Assembly: GCA_037445225.1 (NCBI GenBank)
Contig: JBBIKW010000001.1
Span: forward strand, 310,001 to 374,000
DNA: 64,000 nt
Origin: M3007 sp037445225
GTDB lineage: Bacteria > Bacteroidota > Bacteroidia > Chitinophagales > Saprospiraceae
Reading direction: 5' to 3'
The notes under the pieces were generated by a model. The model made no database searches and was not told where the DNA came from. It worked only from the letters and a program-made list of their open reading frames with translations. Shown one piece after another: positions 42,300-50,223 of this stretch. A program made the position numbers and the translations under genes. Each line of letters starts with the position of its first letter. The stretch's first letter is position 1.

Positions 42300-42955
42300 A
42301 GTACTATTTATGCGTTGAGTAGCTGATACATAAACTCCTCCATTTGAGTGTCGTTGAGGTGAAAAGCCCCTCTGACTGGCACGTATTCATCCACCCTTAG
42401 CCGCTTGAGCACCCGCGCAGATTTTAACTCAATGACTATTTCTGACCCTGCAGCTCCGCAGAAGAAGTAAGCGGCATAAGAGTTCTTGCTCAACGCAGAT
42501 GCTCCGGTATCTAAAGGGATGACATAGCTCCGTACATATACTTACTCCCTTCGAGCTTTTGTCCGACAGCGAGATGGTCAGAATACTCGTCGTAGGTGGT
42601 GTTGTATTTGCGCGGATAGCGCATATGGCACAATACCCTCTACCTCCAAGAATTAAGGACCGGGCAAGCATTATTGCAACGCTGCCCGGCATCTCAAAAC
42701 TCAAACTGTTTCCTACGGGACGAAGCGCCTTTTGCTGCGCTCTCCTCCTCGCTCTTGGGCTGTTTTCGGAGCAGTCACAGAGGGCATGGTAGCGCGAGGT
42801 GGCTTACCCTGTCCCAAAAAGCCCGACAGTGCCGCTGCCGGTAATTTGCTACATGTGCTGGCGACCATTGTATTTTCGGTTAAATAATCCCAAGACGCCC
42901 TGCACTAGGAGGCGAATGTTTTGTTGGTACAAGGAAAAAAGCGGAGAGGTGGGAC
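42300..42955. other. Poorly coding stretch between TonB receptor and His-rich gene
   Basis: About 650 bases without a convincing gene. The minus strand holds a 61-residue frame (42493-42308, ending EEFMYQLLNA) that reads like the C-terminus of a protein (SEIVIELKSARVLKRLRVDEYVPV). A different minus frame just upstream, from an ATG at about 42628, reads MRYPRKYNTTYDEYSDHLA and stops near 42516. These could be two pieces of one broken gene or chance frames; no family is recognised in either. The rest shows no repeat, hairpin or promoter that I can support. Confidence 0.3.
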
Positions 42956-43312
42956 TTATTTGACCGCAGGTGGGGCGCGCAAGGCGGGATGCCCTTGCCA
43001 CGTTGCTGATGGCGCTGCAAGAATGGGTATAAGGAGCAAGCTACTATCGACTATTTGCAGCGCTGGCCATAAGAGAATATCGGGCGATAATGTTTTGACA
43101 AGAGCATTTAGCAAGGGGCAAAGAATACAGGCGTCGGGAGCAGGGTTTTCGCTGTGCCAGTGACGGGCCATAGTGTGGCTGGTGTCACATTCGGGGTGCT
43201 CGTGATCGTGCGGCAACCACAGGCGGTGAGCTTCCACGAATGCGATGCGCATCAGCAAAAGCAACAGCAAAAAACAACTGCCCCACCGGCGTATACAGAC
43301 CTTGCCCCTCAT
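42956..43312 (-). CDS. Small His/Cys-rich exported protein (DUF2946-like)
   Basis: The 118-residue protein starts with a membrane segment or signal (WGSCFLLLLLLMRIAF) and then has a short metal-binding-looking stretch: HRLWLPHDHEHPECDTSH, HWHSENPAPDACILCPLL. A second hydrophobic segment follows (ILLWPALQIVDSSLLLIPILAA). This His-x-His / Cys-x2-Cys arrangement is seen in small proteins encoded beside TonB receptors of metal or haem uptake loci. The ATG at 43312 is nine bases after a TATCTTTG box. The exact role is unknown; periplasmic metal handling is inferred. Confidence 0.65.
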   Translation of the reverse strand: MRGKVCIRRWGSCFLLLLLLMRIAFVEAHRLWLPHDHEHPECDTSHTMARHWHSENPAPDACILCPLLNALVKTLSPDILLWPALQIVDSSLLLIPILAAPSATWQGHPALRAPPAVK

Positions 43313-43321
43313 ATCGATGTA

Positions 43322-43329
43322 CAAAGATA
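43322..43329 (-). promoter_or_regulatory. -10 element (TATCTTTG) of the His/Cys-rich gene
   Basis: The complement of 43322-43329 fits TAnnTTTG, nine bases upstream of the ATG at 43312, implying a very short leader. Confidence 0.5.
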
Positions 43330-43495
43330 GTAAACCACTCTTATGACTTCGCCGATTTAGTGGGCATGCCGAATGGCGCTGCGGAGAGTAGCAGTTGTAT
43401 GCAAAGAGAGCGAATGTATTTCTCTTTAGAGCGCATCCGCAGCGTTAAAGTGATATAAAAAGTGTTAGCGATTTATTAAAATATTCTAAAAATGA

Positions 43496-43524
43496 TTGAC
43501 CTAAGAAAGGTATTTCTATATTTG
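43496..43524 (+). promoter_or_regulatory. Promoter of the lipoprotein-peroxidase cluster
   Basis: TTG (43496-43498), an 18-base spacer and TATATTTG (43517-43524) form one of the best Bacteroidota-type promoters in the window, 23 bases before the ATG at 43548. Confidence 0.6.
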
Positions 43525-43547
43525 CTCAGTTAACGGATAAAGGGAAA

Positions 43548-44276
43548 ATGAGGCAAGCGCTACTCCTCTTCTTTACGGCATGGCTAATGGGAGCGTGTAA
43601 TGCCTACTACTACGCTCCCAATACCTTGCACACACCCTACCTGCGCCAGCGCCACGATGCCCAAATCAGCGTCGGAGGGCTAAGCGGAGTAGAGTTCACT
43701 GGCTTTGAAATCCACGCCAGTTATGCCCTTACGAACCGAATGGCGGTCATGGTCAACCACGTGCAGCTCGGCAACGGCTCTTCTAACAGCGACCGGCGAG
43801 GCGAGGGCCGACTCATCGAAGGTGCCTTGGGCCTCTATTATCCCTTCGGTGAAAACGCCTCTAACCATCTGCTGGCGGGTTGGGGCCTAGGGCAGGTAGC
43901 GCACTACTACAACAGAAGCCTCGGCTCGCGCTTGCACTTTCATCGGTACTTTGCCCAGTATGGACTGGTTGCCCAGGTCAGTGCGCTCCGCATAGGGGTA
44001 CCGATACGGCTGAGCTATCTCAAATACCAAGGAGGCCTCATTGTCCCGCGCCAAATTACCAACGAGTCCGATCTGTTGAAGATCGAGCGCATAGAAGAAG
44101 AGCCCGGCTTTCTTTTTTTCGAGGCCGGGCTTTCGCTGGGTGTGGGCGGAGATCCTATCTACGTAAATGCCTTTGTGAACTCAGCCAGCATCAAGCGTGC
44201 AGAGGAATTTGGATTTGCCCACTCTACCATAGGGATTTCTGCAACGCTTCAATTGGGCCAACTTCTTCGGCATTAA
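43548..44276 (+). CDS. Lipoprotein, probable beta-barrel, paralogue A
   Basis: The 242-residue protein has a lipobox (LLFFTAWLMGAC, Cys17) and then beta-rich sequence of a small outer-membrane barrel. It opens YYYAPNTLHTPYLRQRHDAQISVGGLSG, closely like the gene at 45631 (RFYSPNTVNLPDIGQKGEGALSAGGF); both continue with a ...ASYALTNRMAVMV-type strand. The family is not named that I know of. The two copies flank a di-haem peroxidase, suggesting a shared envelope role. It ends 65 bases before that gene. Confidence 0.72.
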   Translation: MRQALLLFFTAWLMGACNAYYYAPNTLHTPYLRQRHDAQISVGGLSGVEFTGFEIHASYALTNRMAVMVNHVQLGNGSSNSDRRGEGRLIEGALGLYYPFGENASNHLLAGWGLGQVAHYYNRSLGSRLHFHRYFAQYGLVAQVSALRIGVPIRLSYLKYQGGLIVPRQITNESDLLKIERIEEEPGFLFFEAGLSLGVGGDPIYVNAFVNSASIKRAEEFGFAHSTIGISATLQLGQLLRH

Positions 44277-44341
44277 AACATAAGACGCCTCCAACCAAGT
44301 AGGTTTTCTAACCGTCTACATAAACAAAGACCTTCATTGTT

Positions 44342-45529
44342 ATGAAAAAACTGTCTCTGTTTCGAGTCGCCTTATTAGGATTGGGGTTCATGCTGGCTGC
44401 TTGCAACCAAAAACCGGATTTCGAGTACTATTACTACGAACCCGAAGACCAAGCGCTGCTTGCTCAGTACTTGAACCTGCCCTCCAAACCAGACAACTAC
44501 ACCGTTAAATTGCCTAAGCATCTGGAGGCGATAGGGATGTTTGCTCGTCCGGTCGAGCGCGACAAAGCTATTTTAGGACGCGTCCTCTTTTACGATAAAA
44601 ACTTGTCAAAGGACGGAAAAGTGAGCTGCGCCAGCTGCCATCGCCAGGAGATCGCCTTTTCGGACGATAAACCCGTCAGTCGAGGTGTCTTTGACCGGGT
44701 AGGCACACGCAACTCCATCCCGTTAGGCTCTGTATTGAATTTTGCCGCTTACTACGGCACCGACCTCTTCGGCCCCTCGGGCATTCCGTTCTTTTGGGAT
44801 AACCGGGCAGGAACCGCCTCCGAGCAGAACTTAGCCACCATGACTAACCCAGTGGAGATGGACATGAACCACGGAGATATTGTCCGAGCAGTGCAATCGC
44901 AGCCGTATTACCGTCCGTTGTTCCGCATGGCTTACGGCGACGAGAGAATAACGGTAGAGCGCGTTTCCGAGGCTATCGCCAACTTTGTAAACGCTATCGG
45001 TTCCTACCGCAGCAAGTTTGACCGCGAAGCAGAGCGCGTATTCAACTTAAGACCCGCGGTCGGGGTACCGTTTGAAAACCAAGACTTTCCAGGGTTTACA
45101 GCAGCAGAAAATCGCGGTAAGGCCCTCTACCTCACGCACTGCGCCTCCTGCCACAGCTCTTTGCAGCAGCGGCCGGGAAAGATCATGGCAAACAATGGCT
45201 TAGATGCAGGAACTACAGACCCAGGCGTGGGCGGCATCACCAAGAAAACGACCGACATGGGCATGTTCAAGGTCCCCTTGTTGCGCAACATTGCGCTGAC
45301 AGCTCCCTACATGCACGACGGGCGCTTCGCCACCTTAGAAGAGGTGATCGATCACTACAGCACGGGCATCCAACCTCATCCTAACCTGAGCTCAGAGCTG
45401 AGGGTCGGCAGCCAGCCTCGGCGCTTTAACTTTACGCCACAGCAAAAGAGCGACCTCATCGCTTTCTTGCACACCCTAACAGATGAGGAGCTCCTTCGCG
45501 ATGAGAAGTTCTCTAACCCCTTCAAGTAA
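44342..45529 (+). CDS. Di-haem cytochrome c peroxidase (MauG/CcpA family) lipoprotein
   Basis: This 395-residue protein has a lipobox (LGLGFMLAAC, Cys21) and two c-type haem sites: CASCH (Cys96, Cys99, His100) and CASCH (Cys267, Cys270, His271). Other family marks are LGRVLFYDKNLSKDGKVSC, FSDDKPVSRGV, RNSIPLGSVLNFA, FFWDNRAGT, and the C-terminal VPLLRNIALTAPYMHDGRFATLEEVIDHY with the distal Met/His region. These periplasmic enzymes reduce H2O2 or oxidise protein partners. It sits between two paralogous lipoproteins and is followed by a terminator. Confidence 0.93.
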   Translation: MKKLSLFRVALLGLGFMLAACNQKPDFEYYYYEPEDQALLAQYLNLPSKPDNYTVKLPKHLEAIGMFARPVERDKAILGRVLFYDKNLSKDGKVSCASCHRQEIAFSDDKPVSRGVFDRVGTRNSIPLGSVLNFAAYYGTDLFGPSGIPFFWDNRAGTASEQNLATMTNPVEMDMNHGDIVRAVQSQPYYRPLFRMAYGDERITVERVSEAIANFVNAIGSYRSKFDREAERVFNLRPAVGVPFENQDFPGFTAAENRGKALYLTHCASCHSSLQQRPGKIMANNGLDAGTTDPGVGGITKKTTDMGMFKVPLLRNIALTAPYMHDGRFATLEEVIDHYSTGIQPHPNLSSELRVGSQPRRFNFTPQQKSDLIAFLHTLTDEELLRDEKFSNPFK

Positions 45530-45549
45530 GCATAAGCATCACTCCAAAA

Positions 45550-45606
45550 GCAAGGAGGCCTTAAGAAGATGGCTCATTGTCTTGAGGTCTCCTTGCTTTT
45601 GTTTTT
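45550..45606 (+). terminator. Rho-independent terminator after the peroxidase gene
   Basis: A 17-base stem, GCAAGGAGGCCTTAAGA (45550-45566) with TCTTGAGGTCTCCTTGC (45580-45596, two G-U pairs), is followed by TTTTGTTTTT. Confidence 0.9.
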
Positions 45607-45630
45607 ATTCATTAAGGCTCTTTTTATCGC

Positions 45631-46425
45631 ATGACGTATCTTCTGCGCCTTTGTTGGATCTTGCTGTGCTTAGGGAGTTGTACAAGTAGCCGCTTTTACT
45701 CGCCCAACACCGTGAACTTGCCCGACATCGGTCAAAAAGGCGAAGGTGCGTTGTCGGCTGGAGGTTTTCTATCGAGCAACAGCTCCGGTTGGGAGGCCCA
45801 AGCTGCATACAGCCCCCTCTCCCACCTGGCGCTTTCCGCTAGCTTTCTGCACCTTCGGCAAAAAAAAGAAGAAAGCGCCATTTTTCCTCCTTTTCCCTTT
45901 CCAGGTTCAAGTGGCCTTAGTGTAGAAGGAGTGACTCAATTCGGCGAGATCGGCGTAGGCTATTATCGATTTGCAGGGAAGCAGCAGGAGTTTCTCTTTA
46001 GCAGCTACGGGTTAGTAGGTACAGGGCAAGTGTCTAATAGCTACCAGCCGGGCGGATACCGGGCGAGATGGAGCTATTGGCGATATGCTCTGCAGCCCGG
46101 TGTTCGCCTGAGACATAGAAATTTTCGAATGGGGGCGGCTTTTCGCTTCTCTTGGGTGGCATTTGACCAAGGTTATATCGATGCGCGCATAGATGCGAAC
46201 GAGCTGGGCAGGATCTACCTCTTAGAAGCCCAATCTCCATTTCTGCTGTGGGAAATGTTCTGGACAATAGGCTACTGTTTCCGCCCCCTTACCCTCAGCG
46301 TAAACACGACGAGCGTCGTATTGGGAAAACGGGCGATCAACGATCTCGAGCTGGCGAACAATCACATGTGCCTGATGCTGACCTATCAGATCCAGCCTTC
46401 TCGGTCGGAAAAGCGCCCCAAATAG
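45631..46425 (+). CDS. Lipoprotein, probable beta-barrel, paralogue B
   Basis: At 264 residues it begins with a lipobox (LCWILLCLGSC) and shares its opening and beta-strand layout with the 43548 gene, as described there. The central strands (GEIGVGYYRFAGKQQEFLFSSYGLVGTGQVSNSY; WSYWRYALQPGVRLRHRNFRMG) look like an outer-membrane barrel. A terminator separates it from the peroxidase gene, so it has its own transcription. It converges with upp. No function is recognised. Confidence 0.7.
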   Translation: MTYLLRLCWILLCLGSCTSSRFYSPNTVNLPDIGQKGEGALSAGGFLSSNSSGWEAQAAYSPLSHLALSASFLHLRQKKEESAIFPPFPFPGSSGLSVEGVTQFGEIGVGYYRFAGKQQEFLFSSYGLVGTGQVSNSYQPGGYRARWSYWRYALQPGVRLRHRNFRMGAAFRFSWVAFDQGYIDARIDANELGRIYLLEAQSPFLLWEMFWTIGYCFRPLTLSVNTTSVVLGKRAINDLELANNHMCLMLTYQIQPSRSEKRPK

Positions 46426-46437
46426 TACTGCGCCAAA

Positions 46438-47103
46438 CTATTCTGCGTCGCCTTTGCGACCATAGGCTAAATCGCCCGCATCGCCCAATCCCGGCACGAT
46501 AAATGCTTTAGCAGTAAGCTCTTGATCAATAGCGCCTACCCAGAGATGTACCTCGGGAAACTGGCGCTGGACAGCCTCTATCCCTTGGGTGCTGGCGATG
46601 ACTGCCGCCACGTGTATCGCCTTAGGCTGACCATACTCTTTCAAATGCCGCAGAGCCAGGCAAACGGAGGCTCCTGTAGCCAGCATCGGATCCGCTAAGA
46701 TGAGCACAGCATCATCGAGCGAGGGACAGCTGACGTAGTCCAACTGGATATCGAAGCGACCATCGGGACGCGGATTGCGATAGGCGCTAATAAAGGCGTT
46801 ATCGGCGCGGTCGAAAAAATGGAGCAACCCCTGGTGCAGCGGCAATCCCGCCCGCAAAATAGCGGCCAACACTATCCGATCGATAGGCACAGGTACTGTA
46901 GCGATACCCAACGGCGTCTCGACGTCGCGCGGCTCGTAGTGCAGCGTTTTGGAGATTTCGTAAGCCATCACCTCTCCCAAGCGCTCTAAGTTGCGGCGGA
47001 AACGCAGGCGGTCCTTTTGCGTATGCACGTCGCGCAGCTCGGCCAAAAAATACTGGGCTATGGTGAGGTGCTTCGATAAATCCGTAATTCGCATATTGGT
47101 CAA
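46438..47103 (-). CDS. upp: Uracil phosphoribosyltransferase
   Basis: The 221-residue protein makes UMP from uracil and PRPP (pyrimidine salvage). It has the PRPP loop AVLILADPMLATGASVCLAL, the family's FIVPGLGDAGDLAYG near the end, and TPLGIATVPVPIDRIVLAAILRAGLPLHQGLL. Length is normal. Its start lies nine bases after the ddl stop on the same strand, so the two may be co-transcribed. Confidence 0.95.
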   Translation of the reverse strand: MTNMRITDLSKHLTIAQYFLAELRDVHTQKDRLRFRRNLERLGEVMAYEISKTLHYEPRDVETPLGIATVPVPIDRIVLAAILRAGLPLHQGLLHFFDRADNAFISAYRNPRPDGRFDIQLDYVSCPSLDDAVLILADPMLATGASVCLALRHLKEYGQPKAIHVAAVIASTQGIEAVQRQFPEVHLWVGAIDQELTAKAFIVPGLGDAGDLAYGRKGDAE

Positions 47104-47112
47104 CGAGAATGC

Positions 47113-48081
47113 TCAAGCAGAAGAAAGCGCCTCTTCGATGAGTGCACCCAAGAAGCGCTCCAGCGTCCAGCCATAAGCGCGCACCTGCTGCGGTACGATA
47201 CTCGCCGGAGAAAGCCCTGGAATCGTGTTCACTTCCAACAGGTAAAAGGTCTCACCCACCAAAATATAGTCGCAGCGAATAACCCCTCGGCATTCAAAAG
47301 CCTCATATAAGCGCCGCGACCATTCCTGGCACTGCTCCGTTAGCACCACGGGCAAATCGGCAGGCGTGATCTCGCGCGCCTTTCCCTCGTATTTGGCCGC
47401 AAAATCGAAAAATTCGGTCTCTGGAAGAATTTCCGTGATGGGCAAGGCCACTACTCGTCCTTGCGCGCGAAAGACCCCTCCTGAAAACTCGCGCCCCTGC
47501 AAAAACGCCTCTATGAGCGCCTCCCTGTCGTAGGGCCAGACCGCCTCTATAGCAGGTAGGAGGTCGCTTCGGCGTTTCACCTTGGTCACCCCAAAGCTAG
47601 AGCCGTGTGTGTTGGGTTTGACAAACAGAGGGAGTCCGACAGCATCGATAACAGCATCCACATCGATGCTGTCGCCGCGGCGAATAAGGACAGAGCGAGC
47701 TAGGGGCACCCCTATAGCTGTAGCCATTTGCTTGGTGGCGTGCTTGTTCATGGTTAAAGCACTCACAAAACCGTTACAGCAAGTGTAGGGAATACCCAAT
47801 AGGTCGAGATAGCCCTGCATTTTGCCGTCTTCTAACGGAGTGCCGTGAATGGCGCCAAAAACCGCATCGAAACGCACTCGCTCGCCTTGCCACGATAGGG
47901 AAAAATCGTTCTTGTCGATCTCTGCGCCCGTAGACAGCTCGCGCCAATGGCTCTTCTGCACGTCGATGAGGAAGCACCGATAGCGGTCAGCAGGCAAATG
48001 TTCGTATACTACTTGCCCGCTGCGCAGAGAAATAACGCGCTCAGCAGAGTCGCCTCCAGTAAGTATGGCGATGTTTCGCAT
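47113..48081 (-). CDS. ddl: D-alanine--D-alanine ligase
   Basis: This 322-residue ATP-grasp enzyme joins two D-Ala for peptidoglycan precursors. Seen are the opening IAILTGGDSAERVISLRSG, GAIHGTPLEDGKMQGYLDLLGIPYTCC, LPLFVKPNTHGSSFGVTKV, REFSGGVF and FYLLEVNTIPGLSPASIVPQQ. In most Ddl the first motif is GG-x-S-x-E-H; here it is GGDSAERV, as in several Bacteroidota. It begins after a terminator that closes the TonB receptor gene. Confidence 0.95.
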   Translation of the reverse strand: MRNIAILTGGDSAERVISLRSGQVVYEHLPADRYRCFLIDVQKSHWRELSTGAEIDKNDFSLSWQGERVRFDAVFGAIHGTPLEDGKMQGYLDLLGIPYTCCNGFVSALTMNKHATKQMATAIGVPLARSVLIRRGDSIDVDAVIDAVGLPLFVKPNTHGSSFGVTKVKRRSDLLPAIEAVWPYDREALIEAFLQGREFSGGVFRAQGRVVALPITEILPETEFFDFAAKYEGKAREITPADLPVVLTEQCQEWSRRLYEAFECRGVIRCDYILVGETFYLLEVNTIPGLSPASIVPQQVRAYGWTLERFLGALIEEALSSA

Positions 48082-48117
48082 GGATTGAAGTACGCGCGGC
48101 GAAGGTAAAATAAAAAA

Positions 48118-48143
48118 GGCTTCCTCCCTTGCGGGAGGAAGCC
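48118..48143 (-). terminator. Rho-independent terminator after the TonB receptor gene
   Basis: A perfect 11-base stem, GGCTTCCTCCC (48118-48128) with GGGAGGAAGCC (48133-48143) around TTGC. On the minus strand it is followed by TTTTTTATTTTAC. It separates the receptor from ddl. Confidence 0.9.
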
Positions 48144-48165
48144 TCCTGGCGATACCACATCCGAT

Positions 48166-50223
48166 CTACTGGGCCGAATGCCACGAAAATGTCATAGAGA
48201 TGAATAAAGTGCGTCCCCAGTGCACCGGGCGCAAGTCGCCGCTGCCGTGTCCGATTTCTGCATTCGCCACCGCGCGGATTTGGCGCGTGCCGAGTAAATT
48301 CTTTACGCCCGCATTGAGGCGGATTTTGCGGTGAAAGAGATGGGTTCCCGCCGCTATGTTCAGCAGGTGCCACGCTTCCGTCTTTCCCTGAACAATCTGC
48401 CTATCTTCTTCAAAAAAGTAGGGTGTTGCTCCAGTCATCTTATGCCACAGCGTCAGGTGCGCTCGTTCTTGGGCAAGGAAAAACGTCAGATCGTTCACCC
48501 AGTCGGGCGCCCAATTGAAACGCGGCATGGCCCCATCGCCGTTAGCCTCTTCAGATAGGGTGTTGAAAAAGCCGGTAAAGATTGCATCCGATTGCCAGCG
48601 CAGCCAATTGCCTACCCGCAACGAGAAGCCCAAGCTCCCGCCGACGGTTTCCCAATGGCGCAAATTGACGTACCGGTATTGCACAGGCGCAAACTCCGCT
48701 AAGACGATACGGTCGCGCACGCGGTTGTAAAAGCCCGCGGCGCTCGCTCCAAGGACGACGTTGCGGCGCTGTTCCGACGTCCAGCGCACTTCGGCGCGCG
48801 CATTGTCGGAGCGCTCGGGTTGAAGGGCCGTATTACCCACGATAAAGTGATTGATGTCGATAAAATTGAAATACAGCTCCTTAAGCCCCGGCGACCGAAA
48901 GCCATTGGCATAGGAGAGGCGCACTTGCCAGGCAGCTTTGGGGCGCCAAAGCAGCCACACCGAAGGTGTCAGCGCTGAGCCGTACAGGCTATTGAGCGTC
49001 CAACGAGCACCTCCTTGAAGCACCAGGCGGTGCTCCAACAGGTTTACTTTGGCGCTGGCAAATACGCCTAAGTCGCGAGCGGCAGCCCAGCCTAAACGCG
49101 CCGAAGCGGAGTCTACAATGCGCACTCCTTGTGCCGTCTCCGTAAAGTGCTCTATTCCGAAGAGAGCGTTCCAGCGCCGATCGGCGCGGTCACGCGCTAT
49201 TGTCAAACGCGCCAACAGCCCCGACGCCGCCGAAGTGTCTTGCTGCCCTTCGATGAGGGTGCGCTGCTCCTCTTGAAAGTCGAAGCGATAAGAATTTTTG
49301 ATGCGATCGAAGCGGTTCCAACCGGCAGTAGCCTGCCAAAACCAACGCCCCGACAGCCACCCCTCTCCGTGCAGGGTCAGGTCGGTGCGACCAGTAAAGT
49401 AGTGGTCGTCAAAGGCATAGGGGCGAAACTGAGGGCGCCGTATCTCGCCTAAGTTGTCCACCTTTTCGGAGAAGAGCCCTCCCGACAGGCGTAGGTCAAG
49501 CCGTTCGGAAGGCGAAAAGCGCAGGACGGCCCGCCCAGCAGCCTGCCGCTTCGGATTCCACAGCTGCGCGCGCGCGCCTGCAGAGTCGGGCTGCGGCTGG
49601 AAATCCATCTGGTTGCCCGACAGCTGCAGCAAGAACTTACCCAGTCGCAGGCCCGCGCGCCCTTGCCACGCGCGAAAGCCACCCCCTTCCCACCGAGGAG
49701 CCACCTCCGCTTCGAAGCGATGCACCTGGCTTTTGCGCGTCACGACATTGATAACGCCTGCCGACGCCTCTGAACCGTAGAGCAACGACTGCGCACCTTC
49801 GATGATTTCCACCTGTTGAACGGCGTGAATAGGCAACTGCCCAGCATCTATGTTGCCATTGAGGCGACCCACCACCGGCACGCCATCGACCAAAATCTTG
49901 ACATTCTCCCCGCGCATCCCATTGATGCTTACGGCACTGCCCAGTACTGGATCCTGCGATAGGCGTATGTTGGGCTCCGTCTGCAGGAGCTCTTCCAAAC
50001 TTACGGCGCCGCGCCGCTCAATGGTTCTGCGGTCTATCACGCGTACGGAGTTCACTGTCTGGCGCACGTCCGTGGGCGCGAATTGCGCCGTTATCACCAC
50101 GGGCGCCACTTGAGCGTCGGGTAAAGTATCGGCAGTCTGCGCTTCGCTCGCCGAGGCATATGCCACTCCTATCGCGCCGAGCAAGAACCGCCTGATCACA
50201 ATGTCCCGCATAGAGCCCGTCAA
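48166..50223 (-). CDS. TonB-dependent receptor, likely haem/siderophore type
   Basis: The 685-residue protein has a signal peptide (IVIRRFLLGAIGVAYASASEAQ), a plug (VSLEELLQTEPNIRLSQDPVLGSAVSINGMRGENVKILVDGVPV; EIIEGAQSLLYGSEASAGVINVVTRK) and a barrel with the receptor-type end RTLFISMTFSWHSAQ. No N-terminal carboxypeptidase-like domain is present. Its start overlaps the stop of a HmuY-like gene by four bases, so the pair is co-translated; in other Bacteroidota that pairing serves haem uptake (HmuR/HmuY). A second in-frame ATG lies four codons downstream. Confidence 0.9.
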   Translation of the reverse strand: MTGSMRDIVIRRFLLGAIGVAYASASEAQTADTLPDAQVAPVVITAQFAPTDVRQTVNSVRVIDRRTIERRGAVSLEELLQTEPNIRLSQDPVLGSAVSINGMRGENVKILVDGVPVVGRLNGNIDAGQLPIHAVQQVEIIEGAQSLLYGSEASAGVINVVTRKSQVHRFEAEVAPRWEGGGFRAWQGRAGLRLGKFLLQLSGNQMDFQPQPDSAGARAQLWNPKRQAAGRAVLRFSPSERLDLRLSGGLFSEKVDNLGEIRRPQFRPYAFDDHYFTGRTDLTLHGEGWLSGRWFWQATAGWNRFDRIKNSYRFDFQEEQRTLIEGQQDTSAASGLLARLTIARDRADRRWNALFGIEHFTETAQGVRIVDSASARLGWAAARDLGVFASAKVNLLEHRLVLQGGARWTLNSLYGSALTPSVWLLWRPKAAWQVRLSYANGFRSPGLKELYFNFIDINHFIVGNTALQPERSDNARAEVRWTSEQRRNVVLGASAAGFYNRVRDRIVLAEFAPVQYRYVNLRHWETVGGSLGFSLRVGNWLRWQSDAIFTGFFNTLSEEANGDGAMPRFNWAPDWVNDLTFFLAQERAHLTLWHKMTGATPYFFEEDRQIVQGKTEAWHLLNIAAGTHLFHRKIRLNAGVKNLLGTRQIRAVANAEIGHGSGDLRPVHWGRTLFISMTFSWHSAQ

